Origin: Homalodisca vitripennis
Lineage: Eukaryota > Arthropoda > Insecta > Hemiptera > Cicadellidae
Assembly (NCBI RefSeq): GCF_021130785.1
Contig: NC_060211.1
Span: 123,887,001 to 123,951,000 of the forward strand
Reading direction: 5' to 3'
Length of the DNA: 64,000 nt
Below, one piece after another: positions 1 to 12,650 of this stretch. Within the stretch, counting starts at the first letter, position 1. Each line of letters begins with the position of its first letter. The notes under the pieces are model-generated. The model worked only from the letters and a program-made list of their open reading frames with translations, was not told the DNA's origin and did no database searches. The translations under genes and the position numbers were made by a program.

Positions 1-2820
1 AAAACTGGTACAAAGTTGAGGCTATTGTGGCGGCGACAGCGAGATAGCCCTGAGGTTACGGTAGTCCGTTACATGATAAATCGACACCTCTGGTCTAGTT
101 GGCAGAGACTTCACATTACGTTATCTTAACCACATATTATGTAGTACCCTTCTCTAAACGTCGAAGTATAGCCCCCGAGGTCCATGATGCTCGTGAGCAA
201 AAACCGTGTCTTAGTCTTCTTTTTGTATTTCCTCCAGGCTCAGATCTCATGAGTTACAAAGGCACATGCGAATTGTTCCATCATTTTTAAAGATTTCTAA
301 AAGTATCCTTACATCATATTTGTATGTCTTATATTAATGTGTGTGAAGAATTTAATTCAATAAAATGAAACAAAAATCGTTTTTTATATGGCCTTTGTGG
401 GTAGATGATTTACTGTGTGGTAGAAATAAAAAAGAAAATGTTGTATTACATTAATAAATTAATTTACTATGAAAAATTACGATACTATAACTTGGTAGAT
501 AGGGATAAAGACATTTTTTCCTAAGCATCACATCCCATAACGCCCCACATGAAAGAGTGCCACTTTTCGCTGTGAAGGATGGATGTACTGTCACACCAAG
601 GAATTTCTTTATTTGGTCAGTGGTTGCTATCCGATTTTGATTTTGTACTGGTTCCTTTGATCACAAGATGTACTGATTTAAAAATCGTTCTGTCGTAGGT
701 AGTACTGTGTAATGGAGGACTGCACTGCTTCAGTTGGAACTTCACGCCATCCAGATCCAGGAATATAGTCATGTACACGATTCTTAACTCTTTCTCTTTG
801 TGACTTCCTTATCCCCTAGGTATCAGGTGACAGTCTTTATCAAAATATTAGTATTGATATCTACTGTACACAAATCTCAATTTCTTAAACTTCCTGCCAT
901 CCTCTGAATATCTCAGAAATTCAAAAAACTCAGTATTCTTTATCAGGAAATTCCAATGGTTACTGAAGGTAAACGCTTAAAGCAAGAATATTTGTTGTAA
1001 CATAATACCCACTGGTAACATAAAAAGTAACTTAAAGACAAAACTAATATTTTTATGACTGACTATTGCACTATCTAAAATCTAACCTTTACAATCGTTT
1101 TAGTTGGTTTTCAATACATGGTCTGTCAAAACGTTGGTCTACACGTTTTGAAAACTTGAATAAATACGCGAAACATTTTTAATAAACAGGAGAGAACTAA
1201 CGAAACTTTAACCAGTACACTAGTTTATTTGTATTTTCAATAAGCTTGAGTTGCATACTCATTATCAAAATCGCAAACGAAAAACATGTATAGAAGAGAA
1301 ATATAACGTTTCATTATACGTTGCCTTTAACAATATCACCATTTGCTTAATTTTAAATGGCCGCAAGACTGCAATGATGGTTTTTTAAATTGCTTTATTT
1401 TGCTTAAAGCTTTGGTATTTTAATCTGATCATAAAACCCTTAATCGTATTTTACTTGATATTATTTATACTACTAACTTTTACTTTCATTTTTGTTCATG
1501 TAATCAACGAGAAATTGCAGATAAGATAATATAAAGAGTGATTCTCCAAAATCTATATTTCAGTATTACTTTGCTTTATAGAGAATAAATAAACAATGGT
1601 CTGAAAGAATTCCTTTAAATCGTGAAATTTGTAAAGACCGATCTCCAAGAGACAAAGAGAGCATCTCTTCAGTTGTTCTTGATGACATTGTCTGAGGATT
1701 GGGTCGATAACAAACAGAGAACACCATCCGAACGTAACCGTAGTTTACTTTAGAATACCTTTTGTATTTTAGAAGTTGATACGCAGGAAATAAAGAGCGT
1801 GAGAGAGTGATTTAAAAATGGTTATAAAATCGATGTTGATATTTTATTGGAATACCATATCGTCTAGAAAAATATACAAATTAAAATAAAATCCTTCAGA
1901 TTATATGAAACATTCTTAATTGCATTCTTTAACTATTCGTTTAACCTGGTATGATGGTTGGAGATAATTTGGTCAGCGTAAATTTGATTATTATTGAATA
2001 GTATAACGTCTTTCCTCCTTTTATAGTCAACACGTGTGTTAAGCAGGGAGCGCGCCTAGGGACATGGTTATACTTTAAACTAAAATGGAAATATCTTGTA
2101 AATTTAATTTTATCAAATGTAAGTTATTTATTGCGAGGATCATGTAATATTAATTACTGAAATATAGCTTTAAGATAATATCCGGCTGGTAATTTGTTAA
2201 AAATGCCTTTCTTTTTATGTTGTTGTTCTCAAAATTTAACTACGGGCAGAAGATTTATTTGCTGATAAGCTTCCAAATTATTTATACAATGTTCCTAAAA
2301 TAGCAAGTCTACGTAATAAAGTATATAATATCTAAATTATTAATGCTAGTATATTTTGAGATTATCATACAGGCTTCATAGTAAAATAATGATAATTTAT
2401 TGCAGTTTCAGTAGGTAGAATAATTACCAGATTATAATGTGAAAGATTGACAGTTACAAGACATCTGCGTTCTAAGTTCTGTGATATATACCTATTTGTT
2501 TGCATAATTGAAGGTAGGCTTGTAAAAACAAATCGTACTGATATTATTTATTACAATAAAATTTCATAGTGTCATATCATCTCAACCTTTATTATATTGT
2601 GGGTTTTTTCTGCTTTAAAAGTTATTGCTTCATACATGCAGAGCTTAAAATGTAACCATGTAGGTTGCATAAAATATTACAATTATAATACTGCTAATCT
2701 ATTATCAGCTATTAAATAAGTTTTATCCTGCAGCTTGAGCAGGTGAAATGTGTTGTGCGGAAGTGTCAAAAATGCCAATTTATAATATTACCTCATAATA
2801 CCGATGAATTTAGGTCAAAT
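1..2820. other. AT-rich region without a recognisable gene
   Basis: The first 290 bases are clearly richer in G+C than what follows and hold a 63-codon open frame with no motif I recognise. They may be the end of an element that starts outside the window. From 300 to 2820 the sequence is AT-rich, with stops in all frames and no repeat pair that I could match elsewhere, apart from a weak LINE-like scrap listed separately. Confidence 0.5.
542..645 (-). pseudogene. possible LINE reverse-transcriptase scrap
   Basis: Read on the minus strand, an open stretch of about 34 residues contains KKFLGVTVHPSFT. This resembles the 'KFLGV-D--L-W' segment just downstream of the catalytic core in LINE reverse transcriptases. 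Nothing before or after it can be aligned with confidence. It is too short to assign to a clade and could be chance. Confidence 0.22.
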
Positions 2821-2829
2821 TTCCGACTT

Positions 2830-4135
2830 AAATAAAAATTACTTTCCCTCTAAAGTAGGTCGACTCACTACGAATCTCTAAAAATATCGTTGGCGATGCT
2901 GATATCTATTTACGACCGATTACCGAAGGCGTAATTAGCTTGGAAAAGTTCACCTTTTTACGTGGACATTATAACAATTGAGTTTTGTCCTATACATTGC
3001 TTAATATTATATTAAATAAGACAGTACCTTATAATAAAGATGTTGAAGTTTCCTTCTGATGATGGGTGACATTGTTCTAAATTGGATAATAGTATTCTAT
3101 CATATTTATAGTTACCAAAAATTTGACTGCAGAAAAGACTGCTCGTAAAGAAAATAGTAGAATTCTGGAAATTTGCATTGGTATATGTTACGAATATAAC
3201 ACTACATTGTCTCACCTCCGTTAGTTCGTGTATGACCTGTTGTTTATGTTCTTTCGTCCTGTGCAGTGACATAACTTATTCTCTTTAGTGTCATCATGGC
3301 ATATTCGTCAAGCATCACTTTGTTATTACAACTTTTACTTGCAGTCCATTGACTCACACTTTAGTCATATTATTTACGGACATTATTTACACCTCAGAAC
3401 GATGGTAGATTCCAATCATTCGAATCGTATTGTTCTAAGATTTTTAACAATGGCAAATGTCTAAATTCCCAATATTATTTTAAATCACCCATCGTTGATC
3501 AATTATTTTAAATATAAGTTCCCTCTCAAGTAGTTCGACTCACAAGGGCTCTCTAAAAATATGGTTGATGACCAAAGGTGAATATAGCGTGGAAATGTTG
3601 TTGAATTATCACAATTGTGTTTTGTGCTATGCATTGTTTAATATAACATTAGATAAGACATTACCTTATATTGAAGATGTTAATTTTTCCTTCTGAGGAA
3701 GGGTGAATTTGTTCCCAAGTGGATTTAGTAATCTATCATATTTATGGTTACCACAAATTTGACTGCAGAAAAAGTCTCTATAAACCTTCAAAGGATAGTA
3801 GGATTTCGGACATTTGGATTGGTTTATGTTACAAATATAACACAACATTTTTTCACCATTAGTTCGTGTATAACCTATTGCTTGTGTTCTTTGCTCCTGT
3901 GCAGTGACATAGCTTGGTGTATTATCTCTAGTCTCATCACGCCATTCGGCAAGCACAACTTTGTTAGTATATCTTTTAATTGCAGTCCATTGACTCATAC
4001 TTTAGTTTTATACTATTTACGGACAATATTAACACCTCCGAACGATGGCAGATTCCAACCATTCGAATCGCAGTGTTATAATTTTTTATCAGTGTCAAAT
4101 GACCACAATCCCACTATTATTGATTACTACTACTA
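2830..4135. repeat. tandem duplication of a ~650 bp MITE-containing unit
   Basis: The segment 2830-3495 is repeated directly at 3505-4135. Matching landmarks are 'tttgactgcagaaaa' at about 3122 and 3755, 'ctgtgcagtgacat' at about 3258 and 3897, and 'tgcagtccattgactca' at about 3341 and 3981. Each unit holds an inner element. Its left part reads toward 'gttacaaatataac', and its right end resembles the family end 'acgatggcaaatgtcc' seen at 5.8, 57.8 and 61.0 kb. The open frames at 3012-3272, 3666-3998 and 3744-4142 lie on both strands of this repeat and are not genes. Confidence 0.7.
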
Positions 4136-5463
4136 TCGTTGATATAAAATTTTAAACGTGGAACCTTTTTCTTAAAAATTCTGGTAATTGAAGTATACTT
4201 TCTAAAACTATCCAAAAAAATTGATCCTGAATTCATATTTACGTTTAAATATTACATTTTACTTCTTTACTGTTCAAAATTAGTAATCATTACCCTCTGC
4301 AATGCCTTGATTATAGTTCTGCCTAAGTGTACACGATAATAGCACTTCTGATTGTAACGGGTGCACTATAACTTGCCATAGAGTGATATAAAATCATTGT
4401 AACATTCAGATCCTTAGACGAAAAATAACAAATTAACTGCATAATTTAATCAACTTATCGTTCATTTATTAAATATTGCATAATTTACGATTAAAGAGAT
4501 GTTATTGACGTGGTCAGCTAATTACGTGCAGAAATTAAAGCTCTAATAGAACTATGACGAAAAGATTACGAAGTTGCTCTACCTAGATTGTGACCCATAA
4601 AAATATACATGTACTTTGCGAATTCCACCTACAACTGCTGTGGATACACAAATAAGTCAGATTAGGAATTGATTATGCAGTATGAACTTCAATATATTAT
4701 TTTAACTACCTTTGAAATTATTTCAACACGTACCATGAATTTAATCATTGAAGTAGTCAAGTGTTGTCCAAGAGACATTGGCTTCAAATCTCTCGTAATA
4801 AATAAACACAGAGGAAGAATAATATTACTCTAGCTCAACATTTCCAAACATTGCGGCTTTACGCATAGTATAATACAGAATATTAATGTTATCGTAAGGA
4901 GAACCACCTATGGTATTGCTAAGCTGTCACTAGGCATACATAAATATCATATTCAATAACTGTCACACAAAAGTGTAATATTCACCGAACCAACACGAGA
5001 TACAGATGTATCTCCTTATCTCTTTGAGACGCAGCCTGAGGGATCTGTTTGTTACCTTACTTCTCTTTTTATCCCGTCATACGTGTCACATATGGATTTG
5101 CCGATATGATTGACTGAAACATATGAATTGAATGCTAAGTAGCCATCCGTATAGCTACAAAATGATTGTACATTAGGAATTAATTAGTTCCAATATATTG
5201 TGTTTACTTATTTAAATTTAAATTGGCTTAATACAATCATCCATTTAGCTATTCTTTGTTATTTCACAATATTAAATTTGCTCCCTTCACATGTGTGAAA
5301 GTATATCTTGAATCAAACATTTTGTTATTAATGTTTATAAAATGTAAAAAATATTAAACTCTAATATTCCTTCATAAATCACTTTTTCCAAAGTAACATG
5401 TAAAATTGAAATTGTTTTAAATTCATCAACATTGATTCTCCTTCGGTATTGAAGTAATATTTT

Positions 5464-5851
5464 ACAGGATAACAGGATTTTGGATATTTGCCATCGTTAT
5501 AGGTTATAAAAGGTAAAACAAAACGTTTTGAGAATTGGAATCTTCATCTACAGTATCCCACTGTAGCCTGTGCTAGTGTGATCTTTGATTTTGATCCTCA
5601 TACTTGTGATTTGTTCTCTGGACTTGCATCCTGTGCAGTGACAATACCTGTACTGGACTCCAATCAGCATTTTGGTATGTTTGAACCCTTTTCCACCCCC
5701 TTCTTTACTTTTGTCTGTTCTTTATTTTTGTATGCAATAATACCCCCTCCACCTGACAAAGAAGATAGATTTCAATCCTAGAAACGTTGTGTTATACCTT
5801 TTATAGCATATAACGATGGAAAATGTCCGAATCCTGATATCGTTTCAAACC
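5464..5851. mobile_element. MITE-like element with long imperfect inverted ends
   Basis: The left end reads 'aacaggattttggatatttg' and the right end runs toward 'aaatgtccgaatcctgatat', its rough inverted complement. Inside these are 'aaaacgttttgagaattgga' on the left and 'caatcctagaaacgttgtg' on the right, again inverted. Related ends occur at 42.93-43.28, 57.77-57.87, 60.95-61.05 and, best preserved, 58.13-58.61 kb. It has no coding capacity, so it is a non-autonomous DNA element. The open frame at 5578-5781 is interior sequence. Confidence 0.6.
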
Positions 5852-6250
5852 TTTCTTCGTTAATAACTTAACTTCAAATTTTTAATAACTATTGTCAGTA
5901 ACTAACTTTAAGCGCCGATTTACTATACATGTATTTTTAGCAGCTCTTTTTATGACGATTGCTAGTCAAATTTGTTAGGAAATTTCTGCTGTAGTCCTTA
6001 AATAGATACATAAGATTTATTTAATATATTATTAGCAATGTTCGAATTACTTTTAAGATATAAATCAAAGAACAACTTATTATTTAATTCACTATTAGTA
6101 ATTTAATCTCATTAGTTATTCATGGCATTTTAGATAAGATACAGAGCAGAATTGTTTATTATTAGTTTAGAGTTTGTGAGCTGCCACATCAGTGAATCTA
6201 ACCCACTTCTGGACCGGAAATGACACCGGAAGTGAATCACAAATCAGATG

Positions 6251-6324
6251 AGATTTTGTGACAGTGAGTTCCGCTGGTTCTGTTGGAGACGAAAAGTACG
6301 GAGACTCGACAGCTGCTTTTTATA
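6251..6324. other. conserved core of block D, copy 1
   Basis: These 74 bases are identical to 43671-43744, while neighbouring sequence has drifted. Just upstream are two ETS-like sites, 'ccggaaatgacaccggaagt'. On the minus strand the core and upstream part form an open frame of about 50 codons in both copies, but most differences between copies outside the core change the amino acid. A regulatory or non-coding role is therefore at least as likely as coding. Confidence 0.5.
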
Positions 6325-7725
6325 TTATTGTGAAAGCTTCGTATCCTTTATTACAATATTCGTTTCATTTATTTAACGAATTACTTCCAAATATAATAGG
6401 TAAAATTGTTACACTATAATATTTTTCATTGAAAACTAAAACTAAATTCCAGCACAAATTTATTTTTGCGCTATAACACCTCTTTGTCTGATTACCAAGA
6501 GTCGAAAATCATTATTTCGTTATAATAAATCAATTCTGTTTAAATTTTGTAGAGAAATGATCCACGCACAAAACATAACTATATTCTAGTTTATCAAACT
6601 ATTAATAACGGTAGTAAAATGTAGCTATTGTGTGAACGTATGCTTACTTGCCACCAATGTTATTTTGACCAAGTTGGAAACAATAATGCATCAAAACAGA
6701 TAATGGACGAAACATTGTTTTTATAACAACAACGTTTGAATGTTTAACTTGTTACTGGAATTAATTTTCTGCTTTTATATTGTGAATAACAGATACCGAT
6801 ATTAAGTATCAGTCAATTAATCCAGACAAGAGTAAATGTATGGAGTGTAATGTTAGTATATTATAATGTTATATCAAATAGCGTCCTAATAATCTTCTCT
6901 CCCCCTTTGACCAATGTAAAATATTCACTAACGCTCAGCTAATTCCCATGGAGTGACATGTACCACCATCGACTTCAGTGTTGTTTATATAGAGATGAGG
7001 CTCGTGAAAAAATATTGAAAAGTGTTTATTTAATCATAAAATACTACAAATAGTGTATTTTAAGTTTAATTTTAATGGGTAGTTTTCAAATCACAAATGC
7101 TTCAGTTTAAAAATACAATTCTAAACATAATGTTAGTTTTGCTTTAAAATACCTTGAAACTTGAAAGTAGGTTGGTGTTAAAGGTATAATTATAAATATA
7201 TTGGTCGAATGCCATTAATCTCTCTAAATAAAACTGACTTTATGTTACACTAAAACTACTTATAGATTTAAAATTAAATGTTCTTCTAAAACATAAAATG
7301 TAAATTTTATTTTCAAGAAACAAATGTTTTATATTTTATGTATGAACTTTAGCTATAAATTCTTTATTTTGAGTATTAAACGAAGCTATACTATGGTTAT
7401 ACCTTAAAGGTAAAAAACTTTTTGAAGTTTAATTTTCATCTTGTAATATCCTAAGTTGTAATTTTAATGAAGATTTTTAGAAGCCAGCTACAGGACTTAC
7501 CATATTTGGTAGCAAACTAAGACGTTGTGGGAACACATATATTCTTATTTATGAATCTTGTTTATATCACTAGCAAAAATGGAAATATTATTGTTCAGTA
7601 ATAAAATATATCCAGGATATAAATGTATTTTAAGTAATTATGAGAGTTACCCTAAATTAAACTAAAAACTTTACTTTCGTCTCTCGTATTATTGGATATT
7701 TTCTACTTAGGAAAACAAAAAGAAA

Positions 7726-7827
7726 TTAAGTAAGTGGTAGAAGTGGACTCGGAGTTGGCGAAGTTGGTCCTTTTACAACTGCTGAGTCCAACTTTGGCCC
7801 TTCAGTTTTCTTCTCCGGAGAAGATTT
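7726..7827 (-). CDS. candidate 3'-terminal exon, unknown protein
   Basis: On the minus strand a splice acceptor 'gggtttttag' is followed by 33 open codons and a stop. The peptide is rich in Lys, Pro and Ser: it starts KSSPEKKTEGPKL and ends in a Pro/Thr/Ser run. This composition is unusual in the surrounding AT-rich DNA and suggests real, disordered coding sequence. I do not recognise the protein, and no upstream exon could be linked. It may be a chance frame or a remnant. Confidence 0.3.
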   Translation of the reverse strand, partial: KSSPEKKTEGPKLDSAVVKGPTSPTPSPLLPLT

Positions 7828-8479
7828 CTAAAAACCCTTAAGGCTAAACACAATTAAGATAGTTTATTTTTTGTAGTTCCATCTCCTTGTTCCTCATTCA
7901 AGTGCTTGTTAAGAGAAAGAATTAAAAATATTAAACTGTAACAAAAAGGACAAACGCAACCTTATTGTTAATATTATATATTAAAACAACGTGATTCTCA
8001 GTAGGTAACCGCAGATATGTTGTAAATAGTGTGTGCACTCCACAGTATCGTCAAATAATATGAATTAACTCACTCATTATACACAAAAAATATATTTTTA
8101 ATTTATTATTTAGGTATGTGACGTGTACGTAGTACTTCGTAAAAATTAAATAATGTATCATTGCTTCTGTCTGATGGAAAAACACTCAAAAACTTTGAAA
8201 ATCACAATGTCTACTCTAATTAATTATCATAAGAAGCGACACAAACAGGGTGTTCCATCATAAGCTGTTGAACAGGTCGCTTTCTGGTCATTACAATTTT
8301 ATATTACTGCTATTACAAATAAAAATTCTTGTGAGCATTCATTTTTAGTTAAATGCATAATATATGTAATTTGATAAAAGTTCTTTAAAAAGTAGATTGC
8401 AGAGAAAATTAATATTAATATAAAAGTTCTTGTTTAGTGATCGCTAAAACTCTTTCGAAGCCTTATGAGATATGGGAAA

Positions 8480-8539
8480 AGCAACTAGATGAGATTAATT
8501 GTTTAAAGCGTTTTCTCAAACCAATCTCATCGAGTTGCT
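8480..8539. other. hairpin with 17-bp arms
   Basis: The arm at 8480-8496 (agcaactagatgagatt) pairs with 8523-8539 (aatctcatcgagttgct) with one mismatch around a 26-base loop. A short additional pairing (8470-8473 with 8547-8550) lies outside an internal loop. It might be a microRNA-like precursor or the remains of a small inverted-repeat element. I saw no second copy. Confidence 0.35.
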
Positions 8540-9717
8540 CAGGGATATATGGAATCCGTCCTAGTAAATTGAGGGAATAAGGAGAGCATATATTGAGGTT
8601 GGCGTCAGTGATGCTAGGGCTCTTTATCCTTTTTATTTCATAGCTTAATGTAATATTATCATATGGATTTCGAATATGAAACTTCGTGGTTCTTCAGCCG
8701 CAAATTGTGATGTGGCATTGTACTATGAAGCCCTATCATTGAAGCCCTTTCATTTGAGGAGTCTGATCTTTTTTATGATCACAACTCATCTTACTTAACG
8801 AGAGGTAGATTATTACTCCTTTGTTACATGCAGTCATGGATTAACGAGATAATATAGAATGCAAATACTGGTACTCATTCATAATTTAATTGTATAGAAT
8901 GATCTCAGAGATGATACGTTTATAATTTTCTTTATGCGACACCCCACTGGCAATCCTAGAACATGGTAGATCAATAACAGTTGCACCCCCACATACCTCA
9001 AAGGTTTTACAAACATTTCGCTGCTCCTATTAAAATCCCCATAGACCTCTATGTTTGAGGGCATGTGAAATGCTTAACTGTCATCCCAGGATTCGGTAAC
9101 GGTTTCGGACAATTCCCACATCAAAACAAAAGTCTAATTTAGAAAAGACAATACAGTTAGTTGCTTTTCTGGAACTAAGACATAAAAGGCTAAAAGTAGA
9201 TATTAAAAATTGTGTGTAGAAGATGCTATAACGACTCTGAATATTGTAATATGAGTTTTCATATGAATTGTAAACTCTAGAGAGAATGCTATTCTCTAAA
9301 ATAAACATCTTATGAACAAGAGACAAATTAAGTAATGTTATATTAAATATATGCTCTATTATTTTAGATATAATCAATTAGGTTATCACGGAAAGACTGA
9401 GCTTAAAACCTACTTGTTTACTTCAATCAAAATAAGTTTAGATATAAAAGACTTCCTCATATATAGCAAAAATAACAACCGTCTATAGCAAAATTATAGA
9501 TTAAAAAATTTACTTAATGGCCCCCACCAAGATGTCTTTAGTACAATAACTATAAACTGTAAAAGTGTTATTAAATCTGCTGAAATTATATTCACGTACT
9601 GAGTAAACTCAGGCAGGCAAAATGCTTTATTATACTGTACTTTATATTACCAACTGTTATATTATTTCTTGTGTTAATCGTGTTTAACCAAATTACATAA
9701 TGTAAATAAATAAATAA

Positions 9718-9722
<5 letters not shown>

Positions 9723-9794
<72 letters not shown>
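9723..9794. repeat. (TA)n microsatellite
   Basis: About 36 uninterrupted TA units, preceded by (AAAT)n and followed by 'tgtatatgtatcg'. The 72-codon minus-strand open frame across it is a translation of the repeat. Confidence 0.95.
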
Positions 9795-9799
<5 letters not shown>

Positions 9800-9829
9800 G
9801 TATCGCACACTTTCTATTGTGATTTAACT

Positions 9830-10920
9830 TTCGGGATTCCTGTAATTTATAGTAGCAAGTTTGCTAACGCGCAAACACTATTATTGTAAGACAGAAACTA
9901 ACAAACTTGTTACGAGCCCTAATTTGAAATTCAAGAGAATCCAAAAATAAAAAATTACAAAAAATGCAAACTGAATCACTGTGATTCTAGAATAATTTTA
10001 TCTGTACTAAGTTCATACGGAATAAGATAAACCAAACAGGTCATATGCTTACAAATAAAGTATGGAAGACTGTGCGATTAATTTTTGGTAGTGATTCACA
10101 TTTATATTACAATCTAATTTACCAAATTATTACTACTATCATGTGTAATATTAATTATATTAAGATTATTAACTATTATCATGTAAACATATATAAACCA
10201 ATTAATATAAGTGTGCCATTCTGAAACAACAATTTTAACAAAATTAGTTTAAATATGTAAAGTAGAACAATAAATTACCTAGTGTATGTGTCGTGTGTGT
10301 ATTAGTGTGAGTGGGGCGACTTCCTGCCGCATTGGCCGCATCAGCCTGTAACAATCAGAAAATACAGCATGTATTACTGTATCATGATAAACCATATAGT
10401 TCCCGATACCAATATAATTACAGAAATATACCTTCATTAAATAAATATTTTTAATATTAAGTTAACATTCAAGGGACAAATATGTATACTTAAGTTTAAA
10501 ATAAGCAGATAAATTTAGTTACCTTAATATGTTGTGTAGTGAAGAATAATTGTTTCGGTTATATGTAGTTCTACACGCACGCATACTTTCACATTTTTCC
10601 ATTCAATCATCATTCATACTTTGTGTGTTTTGCAACACACGTGGAGTAGTGTTATGTTGTTATTTCAAAGAGGGGACGTCAAGCCAACGCAGGACCGAAG
10701 CCACCTGAAAATAATCAGAACAAAACTCTCGAATCACGAATATGACATCAATTAGTAGGCTGATTTATTTATAATACCTTTTAAAAGTCTTGAGATTTGA
10801 CTAAAACTGTAGTTTCAGAATGGCATTAAATTTACACCTGAATTGTCCCAAATACTTACGGTACTATGTCATCTCGCATTGAGGATAAGAAATATAGCCT
10901 GCTGAAACATGATTTCAAAT
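9830..10920 (-). repeat. duplicated block A, copy 1 (three-exon splice cassette)
   Basis: This is the first of three collinear copies; the others are at 30475-31240 and 49420-50510. On the minus strand each copy contains three segments bounded by consensus splice sites. Here exon A is 10860-10901 (acceptor 'gtttcag', donor 'gtaagt'), exon B is 10523-10704 (acceptor 'tattttcag', donor 'gtaact') and exon C is 10279-10345 (acceptor 'gttacag', donor 'gtaatt'). Introns are about 155 and 177 bases. Exon B has stops in every frame, so at least this part cannot be coding. Exon C is 67 bases long in all copies and open in one frame with a Thr/His-rich sequence. A spliced non-coding RNA or a 5' leader is the simplest reading. 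The shared blocks extend to 'gttacgagccctaattt' near 9910, which is also present at 49490. Confidence 0.7.
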
Positions 10921-11384
10921 TAATAGTAAAAAAATAATTATTAAATTAATAAACTAATACTTAGCACAGATAATATTGTAGTGGTGTAAAGTGAATATAT
11001 AAGTATATAAGTTCCGGTAGCCAAATTCTCTAAGACGTTGAACTTTGGACCTAAGCTAGAGATAGCACAGGTTTAACTTTTGCTTTTGCACAGAAAAATT
11101 AAAAGATAGTATATATGATATATTTTAAACTAAGTGGGATTAAGGTTTGTTCAAATGTCTGATGGAAGAATCATTTAAATAAAAACAATCTATTACAATT
11201 TGATAAAACGTCTTGGCTATTCTAATTACCAGTGACATTTTCAAGCAATAATTTTTGTCAATGTAGATAGTCTTGATGGATAAACTAAATATCATGATGT
11301 TGACAAAGATAAATGAGGCCTAATCTTAATATCTTATCTTAAGATCTTAATATAATCATTATTACTCATTCAAACGAATTCTTC

Positions 11385-12288
11385 GAAATCCAACGTGCTA
11401 AATTTCGCACTGCGCCCAGTGGACTCCCAATGTGGGTCAGTTGTCGTGTTGGCAGATTCCATATTGGAATTAGACTACTCCGCAAAATTCCTTGGAATAC
11501 TCCTCGATCGAGGGTTGAGATGGAATAACCACATTGACCATGTGTGTACCAAACTGTCCTCAGGAATGTATGTTTTGAGGTCCTTGGCCCGGTATTGCCC
11601 CAGTCAGGTATTATGGGCTAATTCACTCTCACCTTTCCTATGGGGTGGTGTTGTGGGGGGCCTGTGCAGGCAATAATTTCCTGAGGGTGTTCAAATTACA
11701 AAAAAAGCGATTCGTACTATCGCAAAGTTGAATTGTAGAAAGTCGTGCAGGACAGCACTCAAAAATTTGCAACTGTTGACTTTGCCCAGTCTCTACATTT
11801 TAGAAACATCTTTGTTCTGTTTGTCTAAATGTGCCCTAACCAGGGGACGTGACATACACAGGTATGAGACTAGAGGCAGAGATAACTACCGAACTGGAAG
11901 ACACAGAACGGTGGTTTATGAGCACTTGCCGTCGCAGGCAGGTGTTCATTTCATTAACAGATTACCAAATTCAATGAAAAACGCCCAAACGCCCAAGGCG
12001 TCAAAAGCTCGTCTTAAGCGTTTTCTGGTGTCAAAGGCATTCTACAACGTTGACGAATTTCTGACGTTTAACTGTGAGACCGCCCAATTCGATGACTGAC
12101 TCCAGTGCTGGAAGTGGGTTGAGATTGGCGAAGAATGAATGAGACTGGAATGTAAGGAAAATTATGTAAGTTTGAACGTGGTAGTAGTGTGTTATGAGAG
12201 TTTAAAATTTAGAAATAATTATGACGTTTTCCATACAATGTGAATAAATTGTTGTGAGAAATTAAAGATTTGATTTGATTTGATTTGA
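11385..12288 (+). mobile_element. jockey-like LINE, 3' fragment
   Basis: Two frames carry the C-terminal part of a LINE reverse-transcriptase polyprotein. The frame 11395-11676 contains KFLGILLDRGLRWNNHI, typical of the segment after the catalytic core. The frame 11728-12099 gives the terminal region, including HFINRLPNSMKNA and a Lys-rich end. They are separated by a frameshift and small deletion near 11.67-11.72 kb. A short 3' UTR ends in a TTGAT-type tandem tail at about 12270-12288, as expected for target-primed integration. Everything upstream, including the endonuclease and RT palm, is missing. It is dead by 5' truncation and frameshift. Confidence 0.8.
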
Positions 12289-12650
12289 GGCCACGAAAAA
12301 ACTGAGGCAAGAAATGACTGACGTCAAGGCAGGCCGACATGAGTACCTTAATCGCCAGTCCGAATCGCGGTCGAGTCCTCATCTGCGCTCCGGCATCCGA
12401 AATAGAAGTGACGTCTCGCCGGAGGTTCGGAGACCAAGCTAGAAAATGCACTATTCCCTGTCAGGACGCTGCCAGACCTCGGGAAATGAGCTGGGAATCA
12501 CTAGCAATCCCTCGCTAATGTCAATACAGCTTCTCTTTATCACGGACAGAGTGACCAAACAGTCATTGGAGTAGACATTTGTCCATCAAAAATTCTGCTT
12601 TAGTGGGGAAGGGTAAAATTTGAGAGAATTTACATGGAATATTTCCGCCA
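12289..12650. repeat. GC-richer block H, copy 1
   Basis: This begins directly after the LINE tail and is richer in G+C than its surroundings. The part around 12478-12575, 'ctcgggaaatgagctggg' onwards, aligns with 20572-20665, 'ctcgggaaaaagccgggg' onwards. Neither copy has a clear open frame: the 80-codon minus-strand frame at 12209-12451 is not shared. Origin unknown. Confidence 0.45.

Larger units (their letters stand above)
4385..6985. repeat. duplicated block D, copy 1
   Basis: This block aligns collinearly with 41875-44455, in the same orientation. Shared landmarks include 'gagacgcagcctgaggg' (about 5028 and 42535), the MITE-like piece at about 5464-5851, and a core at 6251-6324 that is identical over 74 bases in both copies although the flanks differ at many positions. 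On the minus strand, both copies show 'tttcag' followed 53 bases later by 'gtaagg' near 5.05-5.12 kb, which could be a small exon. No reading frame is clearly conserved. Confidence 0.8.
6986..9720. other. AT-rich region, one candidate exon and one hairpin
   Basis: Nothing gene-like was seen except the candidate terminal exon at 7726-7827 and the hairpin at 8480-8539, listed separately. The open frames at 8879-9064 and 9081-9377 have AT-driven composition and no motif. Confidence 0.45.

Noticed and set aside
3666..4142. Overlapping frames of 110 (-) and 132 (+) codons
   Set aside because: They lie over a duplicated MITE-like unit, and the duplicate at 3.0-3.5 kb does not preserve either frame.
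5578..5781. 67-codon plus frame
   Set aside because: Interior of the MITE-like element; the copy in block D2 does not keep it.
9592..9810. Tyr/Ile repeat frame
   Set aside because: Direct translation of the (TA)n microsatellite.
12350..12400. 'ggtcgagtcc', resembling a tRNA box B
   Set aside because: No box A at the right distance and no cloverleaf could be drawn.
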